In this document: positions 26,901 to 35,100 of the stretch, in pieces
Position numbering within the stretch: position 1 is the first letter of the stretch
How the letters are laid out: every line of letters starts with the position of its first letter
Source of the DNA: JALONH01 sp046329235
GTDB taxonomy: Bacteria; Bacteroidota; Bacteroidia; Cytophagales; Cytophagaceae
Length of the DNA stretch: 64,000 nucleotides
Assembly (NCBI GenBank): GCA_046329235.1
Contig: JAXLVA010000001.1
Span: 2,790,001 to 2,854,000, forward strand
Direction of reading: 5' to 3'
Notes under the pieces: model-generated
Database searches by the model: none
What the model was told of the DNA's origin: nothing
Seen by the model: the letters and a program-made list of their open reading frames with translations, nothing else
Translations under genes and position numbers: made by a program

Positions 26901-27864
26901 TTGATAAGTATGGCCCTGTATTATATTCGTTACTTGTATTACAAGTACCACCAGGTGCTAAAACTCTGTGTAATGATAATTGATAACCTTGACCTTGACC
27001 TAACTGACCATTACCCCAGTCACCACCGGCAGACCATACATTACCAGTGTTATCTAGTAATAATATATGTCTATCACCCGCTGAAATCGACTTGATATTT
27101 GTAACTGGCGTCGTTGTAAATCCATTATCAGTAGTATTACCATAAACTACTTGTTGAGCGCAACGGTTGTTTGTAGTTGGTCTACCTAAGGCAGCACCCG
27201 AGTTATCTGCATTATCACCCCAAGACCAAACCGTACCATCTGCTAATAAGGCATATCCATTTTCATCACCTGCTTCTACCTGAATAACGTTGGTTAATGG
27301 TGTTCCATCACATTTTAATACGTAGTTAGGGAAACTTCTATCTGTAGTTGTATTATTACCTAATTGACCTTTGTCATTTTGACCCCATGAAACAACGCGG
27401 CCGTCATTCATAATGGCAAAAGACTCGTCGTTACCACCGGATACATACTTAACACCTGTTAAAAATCCAGCTCCCCCAATACCTACAACTCGAACCGGAG
27501 TAGCAGAGAAACTGCCAGATGTTCCATTTCCTAATTGTCCATAAGTATTTTCACCCCAAGCATAAACTGAACCATCACAGCCTAATGCCAATGTATGTGA
27601 TCCTGAACCAGCATCTGTTTGTCGTATATCTAATCCAAGAGGGAAACCAGTAACTAGTACCGGTGTATTTGAAAATCCACCCCCAGCACCAGGACCTAGT
27701 TGGCCACGATTGTTTATACCCCAAGCGAAGATATCTCCGTTTTCACAAATAGCGACAGTATGGGCATTACCACCGGAAATTTGTAAGTTTTGAGCTTGCG
27801 AAGTAAAGACCCCCACCGATCCTACCAACAAAACACTAACGAACTTTAGTACGCGTTTTAGCAT
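20947..27864 (-). CDS. giant T9SS surface protein A: RCC1 propeller head, Ig-like stalk, type-B CTD
   Basis: A 2,305-residue protein. Signal peptide 1-24 (ends FTSQAQ). Residues about 27-455 form seven RCC1-type repeats (HTVAICENGDIFAWGINNRG, YAWGENTYGQLGNG, VSWGQNDKGQLGNN), a beta-propeller head. Residues about 460-800 hold beta-sandwich modules unique to this copy. From residue 804 to the end it matches protein B: about 14 Ig-like repeats of 75-100 residues, each opening with a Cys motif such as QTICSGGDPAAF, one PKD-like module (ANAGPDMVVLENDVVSLNGS), and the gliding-motility type-B CTD from about 2215 (IPNAITVNHDGQNDVWDI, VYNRWGTLVW, LPDGTYFYIIIL). It should be exported by T9SS and act as a surface adhesin or matrix protein; the binding target is unknown. 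Confidence 0.9.
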   Translation of the reverse strand: MLKRVLKFVSVLLVGSVGVFTSQAQNLQISGGNAHTVAICENGDIFAWGINNRGQLGPGAGGGFSNTPVLVTGFPLGLDIRQTDAGSGSHTLALGCDGSVYAWGENTYGQLGNGTSGSFSATPVRVVGIGGAGFLTGVKYVSGGNDESFAIMNDGRVVSWGQNDKGQLGNNTTTDRSFPNYVLKCDGTPLTNVIQVEAGDENGYALLADGTVWSWGDNADNSGAALGRPTTNNRCAQQVVYGNTTDNGFTTTPVTNIKSISAGDRHILLLDNTGNVWSAGGDWGNGQLGQGQGYQLSLHRVLAPGGTCNTSNEYNTGPYLSNVVSISAGQAHSMAVLADGRVVTWGANGFYDCGTGCTTAGGQLGIGSTTFTAAGGVECPVYGMTSAGVQVTNAVSVSDGDAVSIVVLANGQILMAGSNKYGQLGIGTGGGASGAGDVSATGYRSYFTAVTIPTCTFAVECPPKPNMGADVEICEGTSLTLYANVPPRTPYNYSWEYSATGTAPWTVLKNVTTIPTANADNLVTTANGYYRIIISDDRASLPANCAPCSAVGDTLRRFPPTANFGDPGNLTFCGTTATVRVTETGASATSTGSTYEWYATQTGGTALATSTDIATTTLNVTTLAKTGTAPTRVATAWVEDKSTFNTVLAPKAPMGLGNQQTYGPRRINFSTLKSMSINSVTVEWISYSTSPLTLTLRDAGGTALATGSFTPPGSGNFTTTITFTTTPQLAAGSYYIESNQDTRQYNTPGNAYTTVYAYSGVNLLDFISYGTGTATDIFPPFYDWNVTVGSPYPCGRIPVLIQEDCPPCSKPTAVSITTPASTPVTICQGTAQNLIGSVTVGAAAQNTNFTYSWRKVLPTPVTVPVAPTVIAIPVGTPTATPAFALTGALADAGTYTLRVEDGSAGSATCYTEASVVVVVNPTTTPGVVAADQTICTGGDPAAFTVTTPAAGGNGTTYAYQWEQSINGGTTWTDIATAGTSATYDPGVLTNATTANTTVQYRRKVTSGVCPQVTSNAITVTINPALVAGVVAADQTICSGGDPAAFTVTTAPTGGTGTYTYQWQSATALAGPYSDIASATNATYDAPTGLTTTTYYRRVDKSGTCANQNTNVITVTVPSALVAGTVGTAQTICYNTIPAAFTSTAAASGGVGPYNYQWQSSADNITFVDIAGATTATYTPSAAITANTYYRRRVTSGNPTGCNTGQTASVLVTVSADLTSGAIGSDQTICSGATPALFTNTTTPTGGQTPFTYVWQVSNDGGATYANLPSSNSATYSSPALTNPTASPITVLLRREVTSSGGCGSKQTLPVTVTVNPTLVPAITIAANNTTICAGTQIDFTSTPTNPGAGPTYQWKKNGSNIAGATNATYSTTTAANNDSYTLTMTSNATCASPTSVTSAAIVITVTTVVTPTVTLAADKTTICPGETVNFTATGGNGGTSPTYEFFVGATSQGAASTVNTFASSSLANGASVTVRMVSNSGCASTPNATSNAVVITVTPTVTPTVSVTANPGTSICSGQAVSFSLTSTNTGTNPAYQWKVDGTNVVGQTNTTFSPATVGNNSVISVEMTVTQVSGTYCPSASPVSGQVTMSVSPPVTAGTIGGATSICSGTSPGVLNETAPTTGGSGTYTYKWQSSPDNSAWTDITPAATNATYTPPSLTATTYFRRVDGSGSCATANTNSVTIIVLPGMTPGAISIATSSICYNTIPGVISTTTAPTGGTGTYSFTWEVSPDNGTTWTVIPGETGSTLTSTVPLTSGVQVRKVINDGSTGGCNISYTTPVTITVAAQFTPGSIGSDQTVCASATISPLTETTAAAGGLGTNTYKWEQSIDGGTTWSVVLGATGTGYNPGSLTATTTYRRLVSNTCGTDLQSNVVTITVTPNVPVSIVLNDPGAACAASPITFNSSPVNEGTTPTYTWTVNGANQGVNAPTFTSSSLNNGDVVQVSVVSSLTCKTGSPATSNTVTVQVTGNVTPSVTISDPGPICVGGAAFFQATPTSGGATPSYAWFVNGVPVGSNQDSYLDANFNNGDQVYVVMTSSFACAVPASATSNTRTMDVRPIPTPSINELDATICSGQSVVYTANFTAGNTLRWNKNGGPINGQTGSSLTVTQSGTYSITESNGACATTSAVVIVNVIPTPIANAGPDMVVLENDVVSLNGSGGAVYSWSPATGLSSTTIANPTFTASQTVTYTLTVSDPTLQCSTTDDVTIIVERPIRIPNAITVNHDGQNDVWDIENMSSFPNAIVEVYNRWGTLVWKSVGYDKMWDGTNYRNGEVLPDGTYFYIIILNSTKFPDPYKGYIQVIK

Positions 27865-27974
27865 ATTTAATTGTTTGAGTAATAGATTTTTATATTAAAT
27901 AAACACTAATTTCGAAGAATCGAATAACCCCTGAAATAGTGTTCAAATCTTCACTTTATACTACTTTTTCTAAG

Positions 27975-28016
27975 AAAGTAACTACAAAAATACGTCTAAA
28001 ATGTATTTTATCCACA
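27975..28016 (-). promoter_or_regulatory. conserved promoter element of giant gene A
   Basis: On the minus strand TGTGGATAA (28008-28016) is followed, 23 bases start to start, by TATTTTTG (27985-27992) and then TAGTTACTTT. The same pieces occur at the same spacing upstream of giant gene B although the sequences around them differ. The leader would be about 115 bases. Confidence 0.6.
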
Positions 28017-28079
28017 TTATATTTCATTTTTTGTTTACTCGATATCCACACATATGTCTTAATAACTTCATAATCAAAC

Positions 28080-28115
28080 AAAAAACCCGAGAGGAATAAT
28101 CCTTTCGGGTTTTTT
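28080..28115 (-). terminator. terminator after porP/sprF copy 2
   Basis: Same hairpin as at 19868-19903. It separates unit B from the promoter of unit A, so each unit is a separate transcript. Confidence 0.9.
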
Positions 28116-28136
28116 GTTAAAGTGTTTTGGGTTGGA

Positions 28137-29096
28137 TTACCAGTACTTGTTAGGACAGATAATCTGACCTTTCAAACGTAAGCGGTATCCTACCACAATC
28201 TCGTGGGATCCGCCACTATACTTTCTAATATTGGATGTAGTGTAGTCATACGCATACGCTATATCAAACGTATTGTTTACTATCACACCTACCATCACTG
28301 CTATCGCGTCTTTATTTCTATACGACACACCCGCCCATGCTTTGTCTTGGTATCTAACTTTACAGTTTAAATCAAATGATACCGGTGCCGGTGACACCGC
28401 CTTTATCGCAAACGATGGTATCAACGTAAAGTCATAACCCATCGGGATTCTATACCCTGCCATTAAAAACATATGTTGTGTTAACGTCGCATCAGAGATT
28501 GAACTGTTGTTCTGATCATAAATTTTCTGTGGTAACACTTGTACTACCGATAAACCCGCATAGAAATGTTGATTATAAACCCATGCTCCCATGTTGACAT
28601 CATTGAAGCCTAAATTTGTATATGAACTCACTAACGGATCTCCCGGGGTTCCTGTAATCAACTTGCCCCCATCCATGCTGAACTGGTGGATACCCGCACT
28701 CACACCCGCTGAAGCAAACAACTCTTTGCCCAACTTTAAGTGATACGAATACACCCCATTAAATTTCAACGAGGAAGTCGGTCCGATCACATCATTCTGT
28801 ATCGTAGTCCCTATCCCATGGAAGCCATTCTTTTTGTAACGGCTACGGTTATTGGTTACTGCCGCTTTTCCTAAGTTCATGTGACCACTCACATAAAACG
28901 TTTTGGGTGCGCCATCAAAACCTGTCCACTGGTTACGGTAACCTGCTCGTAAGTCGATATAGTCTTCCGTTCCCGATACCGCCGGGTTAACCATGATAGG
29001 GTTAATCATGTACATAGAATACTGTGGATTCTGCTGAGCATTGGCTGCCCCCATCCACATCATCGCTGCACTTACTACTAACAAAATCTTTTTCAT
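28137..29096 (-). CDS. PorP/SprF family T9SS outer-membrane protein, copy 2
   Basis: A 319-residue protein, residue for residue the same as the copy at 19925: signal peptide ending ANAQ, NPIMVNPAVSG motif, barrel strands and terminal EIVVGYRLRLKGQ. It lies 62 bases after giant gene B. Having two identical partner genes suggests that each giant is produced with its own secretion partner, or simply that the pair was duplicated as a block not long ago. Confidence 0.92.
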   Translation of the reverse strand: MKKILLVVSAAMMWMGAANAQQNPQYSMYMINPIMVNPAVSGTEDYIDLRAGYRNQWTGFDGAPKTFYVSGHMNLGKAAVTNNRSRYKKNGFHGIGTTIQNDVIGPTSSLKFNGVYSYHLKLGKELFASAGVSAGIHQFSMDGGKLITGTPGDPLVSSYTNLGFNDVNMGAWVYNQHFYAGLSVVQVLPQKIYDQNNSSISDATLTQHMFLMAGYRIPMGYDFTLIPSFAIKAVSPAPVSFDLNCKVRYQDKAWAGVSYRNKDAIAVMVGVIVNNTFDIAYAYDYTTSNIRKYSGGSHEIVVGYRLRLKGQIICPNKYW

Positions 29097-29158
29097 CGCG
29101 TTTCGCTACTGTTAGCTATTGGTTTTATTGTTTCTTTTTTCTCGCTTGTTATTCTCTA

Positions 29159-32100
29159 TTACTTAATCACCTGGATATATCCTTTGTATGGATCAGGGAA
29201 TTTAGTACTGTTCAAGATGATGATGTAGAAGTACGTACCATCCGGTAACACCTCCCCATTTCTGTAGTTGGTACCATCCCACATCTTGTCATAACCTACC
29301 GACTTCCATACCAAGGTTCCCCATCTGTTGTAAACCTCTACGATTGCGTTCGGGAATGAACTCATGTTCTCAATATCCCACACGTCGTTTTGGCCATCAT
29401 GGTTCACTGTAATTGCATTCGGTATTCTAATTGGACGTTCTACTATAATCGTTACGTCATCCGTTGTGCTACACTGTAATGTAGGGTCTGATACTGTTAA
29501 TGTATAGGTAACTGTTTGTGATGCCGTAAACGTAGGGTTCGCTATCGTTGTGCTGCTTAAGCCTGTTGCCGGTGACCAGCTGTACACTGCTCCTCCTGAA
29601 CCGTTCAAGCTTACTACATCATTCTCTAACACTACCATATCCGGACCTGCGTTCGCTATCGGTGTTGGTATCACATTCACAATAACCACTGCCGATGTTG
29701 TTGCACACGCTCCGTTACTTTCTGTTATACTATATGTCCCCGATTGGGTCACTGTTAAGCTGCTGCCCGTTTGACCATTTATTGGGCCTCCGTTCTTATT
29801 CCATCTTAATGTATTACCTGCTGTAAAGTTCGCTGTATACACTACACTTTGTCCGCTACAAATCGTCGCATCTAATTCGTTGATGCTTGGTGTTGGAATC
29901 GGACGTACATCCATCGTTCTTGTATTAGAGGTCGCTGATGCCGGTACCGCACATGCAAACGAAGATGTCATCACCACATACACTTGATCGCCATTGTTAA
30001 AGTTCGCATCTAAGTAACTGTCTTGGTTGCTACCTACAGGTACTCCATTCACAAACCATGCATACGATGGGGTTGCTCCACCACTTGTTGGAGTCGCTTG
30101 GAAGAACGCTGCTCCGCCTACACAAATTGGGCCCGGATCACTTATCGTTACCGATGGTGTTACATTACCTGTTACTTGAACCGTTACTGTATTGGAGGTA
30201 GCTGGGCTACCTGTCTTACAAGTTAACGAAGATACTACACTCACTTGAACTACATCTCCGTTGTTTAAGCTTGAGCTAGTAAATGTTGGTGCGTTTACTC
30301 CTTGGTTGGCACCGTTAACTGTCCAAGTATATGTTGGCGTAGTACCTTCATTCACCGGTGAACTGTTAAACGTGATTGGCGATGCCGCACATGCTGCACC
30401 CGGATCGTTCAACACAATACTTACAGGTACATTTGGTGTTACTGTTATCGTTACTACGTTCGATTGTAAATCCGTACCACATGTGTTAGATACTAATCTT
30501 CTATAGGTAGTAGTCGCTGTCAATGATCCAGGGTTATAGCCTGTTCCTGTTGCACCTAAAACTACTGACCAGGTAGTTCCTCCATCGATGGATTGTTCCC
30601 ACTTATATGTGTTCGTTCCTAATCCGCCTGCTGCTGCTGTTGTTTCTGTCAGTGGAGAGATAGTAGCACTTGCACATACTGTTTGATCGCTACCTATAGA
30701 ACCTGGCGTAAACTGTGCAGCTACCGTAATCGTTACCGGTGTCGTATAAGAGATATTACAACCTCCTGTTGATCCGTCATTGATTACTTTTCTTACTTGT
30801 ACTCCACTTGTTAACGGAACTGTTGAGGTTAATGTTGAACCTGTCTCTCCAGGGATTACTGTCCATGTTGTTCCATTATCCGGGGATACTTCCCATGTGA
30901 AGCTATAGGTACCTGTGCCTCCTGTTGGTGCGGTTGTCGTACTGATTACTCCAGGTATTGTGTTGTAACAGATACTCGATGTAGCTATACTGATTGCTCC
31001 CGGTGTCATACCAGGTAACACTATAATAGTTACTGAGTTTGTATTGGCTGTAGCACATGAACCTGATCCATCTACTCTTCTAAAGTACGTAGTCGCTGTT
31101 AAAGAAGGTGGTGTATAGGTTGCATTGGTTGCTGCAGGTGTAATATCTGTCCAAGCACTATTGTCTGGACTTGATTGCCACTTATATGTATAGGTTCCGC
31201 TACCACCTGTTGTTGGTGCTGTCTCATTTAATACTCCAGGGCTTGTACCGCTACAGATAGACGTTGCTCCACCTATCGTACCCGCTGTCACCGGAGGACT
31301 TACGCTCATCGTTACTTGTCCACTTACTGGACTTGCACTTGGACAATATGTACCCGATACTTGAGTAACGGTCATCTCTACAGAGATAACACTATTGTTT
31401 CCTACTGTTGCCGGGCTAAACGTTGTATTAGTTTGACCAACTACGTTTGTTCCGTCTACTTTCCACTGATATGCAGGGTTTGTGCCTGTATTGGTAGAAG
31501 TTAAACTAAAGCTTACCGCTTGACCTGAACAGATACTTGTGCCAGGGTTAGCTGTTACACTTACCGTTGGGGTTACTGTTGGTGTTACTGTGATAACTAC
31601 TGCGTTAGATGTAGCATTCGGTGTGCTCGCACAACCCGAGTTACTTACCATTCTTACTGTTACCGATGCGCCGTTAGCTAAAGACGAACTCGCAAACGTG
31701 TTCACCGTTGAGGCTGCCCCTTGGGAGGTTGCTCCTACAAAGAATTCATACGTTGGAGAAGTTCCTCCATTACCGCCTGTAGCTGTAAAGTTAACCGTCT
31801 CTCCAGGACAAATCGTTGTCTTGTCTGCTGCTAACGTTACTGTTGGTGTTACTACTGTTGTTACTGTAATCACGATCGCCGCGCTGGTCACACTCGTTGG
31901 ACTTGCACATGTCGCATTACTTGTCATCGTCAAAGTATAGCTATCATTGTTCGCTGCTGTTGTCGTTGAATACGTTGCATTCGTCGCTCCAGCTATGTTC
32001 GAGCCGTTCTTCTTCCACTGATACGTTGGACCTGCCCCCGGATTAGTTGGTGTTGAGGTAAAGTCTATCTGCGTTCCTGCACATATCGTAGTATTGTTCG

Positions 32101-35100
32101 CCGCAATGGTAATCGCAGGTACTAGTGTTGGGTTTACTGTTACCGTTACCGGTAAGGTTTGTTTACTACCACATCCGCCAGAGGACGTTACTTCTCTTCT
32201 TAATAAGACGGTAATCGGACTCGCGGTTGGGTTGGTCAATGCCGGACTTGAATAGGTCGCACTGTTCGAACTTGGTAGATTCGCATACGTAGCACCTCCA
32301 TCATTCGACACTTGCCACACATACGTGAATGGTGTCTGGCCTCCTGTTGGTGTTGTCGTATTGGTAAATAATGCAGGCGTTGCTCCTGAACAAATCGTCT
32401 GGTCACTGCCTATCGCGCCTGATGTTAAGTCCGCCGATACCGTTACTAATACCGATGCCGTTTGACCTGTATTACATCCCGTTGGGTTGCCTGAGGTTAC
32501 TCTTCTTCTGTAATATGTATTAGCCGTTATTGCCGCAGAAGGAGTATAGGTTGCTGTCGTTGCTCCTGCTATATCTACAAAGGTAATGTTGTCCGCAGAT
32601 GATTGCCATTGGTAGTTATATGGACCTACTCCGCCACTCGCTGCTGCTGTACTTGTAAAGGCTGCAGGTATGGTGTTATAACAGATCGTCTGTGCTGTAC
32701 CTACCGTTCCTGCTACTAATGCTGATGGTACGGTTACTGTTATGACGTTTGTATTTTGATTGGCACAAGTGCCTGATTTATCTACTCTTCTATAATAAGT
32801 CGTTGTTGTTAAGCCTGTAGGTGCATCATACGTAGCATTCGTTGCTGATGCTATATCAGAGTACGGACCTGCTAACGCTGTTGCTGATTGCCACTGGTAA
32901 GTATATGTTCCTGTACCTCCCGTTGGTGCTGTTGTTACTGTAAACGCTGCCGGATCCCCACCTGAACATATCGTTTGATCCGCTGCTACTACTCCCGCTA
33001 CTAACGCAGGATTTATAGTCACCGTAATCGCATTCGAGGTCACTTGTGGACATACCCCAGAGGTTACTTTTCTTCTATATTGTACTGTCGTATTAGCTGT
33101 TGTCGCATTGGTTAATACCCCAGGATCATAAGTAGCACTTGTTCCTGCTGTTGCTATATCCGTCCATGTGGTTCCGCCATTGATGGATTGTTCCCACTGA
33201 TATGCATACGTAGTTCCGTTACCTCCTGCTGCTGGCGTAGTTACCGTAAATGCTGCCGGATCGCCTCCCGTACATATCGTTTGATCTGCCGCTACTACAC
33301 CCGGAGTCGTCGTAGGATTTACTACTACTACTACACTTGCTTCCGTATAACAGGTTGCGCTACCTGCACTACCATCTTCTACTCGTAACGTATACGTTCC
33401 CGCATCCGCCAACGCACCCGTTAAGGCAAACGCCGGTGTCGCTGTTGGTGTACCTACCGGAATCGCTATAACCGTTGGTGCTACAGGTACTGTTACTGGT
33501 GTTGGTAATACTTTTCTCCAGCTATATGTAAAGTTCGTGTTCTGTGCTGCTGCTCCTACTGTTACGCTCCCAATTAAATTCTGTGCCGTACCTTGACAGA
33601 TCGTCACCGGTGTACTCGCCGGCGTAGTTATACTCACCGCCGTTGGCTTTGAACATGGGGGACAATCCTGAGTAATATCAACCGGAATTCTACGACAAGG
33701 ATAATAAGTGCCTCTTACAATATTTAAATTAAATGTGTTAGGGAATTTTGTTCCAACTGCTCCATATTTGAAAGAGTTTGTTAGAGTTAAAATGTTTTTG
33801 CCACTATTGTCAACTAATGGTAACCCACCTGTTGAACAATCTCCAATATAATCGGCCATTGGCATTTGTCCAGAAATTTGAACAATACGAATCCAATATT
33901 TAGTACCGATGGTTAGAGGAGTTAAGTTTAGGTTAAGAGGTAAAGTAGTGCGAACAGGTGAACCGGTAACATCCACCGATTGAGTGCCGGTCTGTACGAT
34001 GGCTGCTGCTCCGGTATTAGGAGACCCCGCATTATCAGGTATGATTTCTACACGATAAGTTGCTGTACCATTACCATAACCCCAAATGGTTACATCCATT
34101 GATTTTAGCGTAATACCGGAAGTTTCTGTCATGGTAAAGCCAACTAAAAAGTTATTTCCATTTGTTCCTGGTTCAATTCTGTTTGTAGGAGTACAAGGAG
34201 GTGTTGGTGCTGCATAATTATCTAAAGCCCACGTGTCCTCTGCCCATAAACGATAAGTAGTTGCATTCACCATTGTGGCATTGGTTAATGCGGTAGTGAT
34301 GGTGTTACTAGTATTTGGAGGAGTAGTTGCCGGAGTGATGGTTAATGCTGTACCACCGGTTGCGTTGGTGTACCACTGAAAACGATTCGTATTACCGGCA
34401 TAACCGGTTACAGAGAAGGTTCCATTAGCCCCACAATAAGTACCTACATTAGGAGTATAAGGAGCGGTAGCTTCTATGATTGTAATTTCATCTACTGCAT
34501 CATTATAAGTAGCACACGGTACAGAAGAACCTATGTATTTTACTGTTACCTTATATGTACCTAATTGTGTTGCATTATAAGTAGAAGTAGTTGCTCCGGG
34601 AATAACGACGTTATCTTTTTCCCATTTAATGGTATAGTTAGGAGCCAATGCACCGGAAACAGCAAATTGAGAATTTAATAAAGTTCCTGTCCAACCATTT
34701 AAACATACTACCTGATCACGTGGTGAAATTTTTGCAAATGGTTTTGGATCCGGAATAGCACACCCTCCGGGAAGAGTAAATGGAACTGCATAAACTTGAC
34801 TTGTTGTATTACCAATACCTAACTGACCTTGGTTGTTAAAACCCCAAGTTCTCATAGTACCATCTCTTCTGGTATAGAATCCCCAACCATCACCATCTGA
34901 AATAGAAATAGCATCCGCATCATAAGCAGCTGCAGAAGTACGAATGATTACCGGTACGTTTGAACTTGTAGTATTTCCATTTCCAAGATAACCATTGTTA
35001 CCGCCGTTACCTCCCCACGCTAAAGGTATTCCATCTATCGATACCGCCATACCAAAACCTTGTCCACCGGCAATAGAGCGTGCTCTTAAATACGTTGCTC

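Larger units (their letters stand above)
28080..33667. repeat. direct repeat copy 2 (5,588 bp): stalk + CTD + porP/sprF + terminator
   Basis: Second copy of 19868-25455 in the same orientation, offset 8,212. It contains the terminator, porP/sprF copy 2 and the last 1,502 codons of giant gene B. Upstream of 33667 the two giant genes remain similar (PVLIQEDCPPC against PVDITQDCPPC at the join) but no longer identical. Confidence 0.95.

Noticed and set aside
19868..33667. Composite transposon or phage explanation for the large duplication
   Set aside because: No transposase, integrase, terminal inverted repeats or target duplications are visible at the edges; the edges fall at a terminator and inside a coding region.
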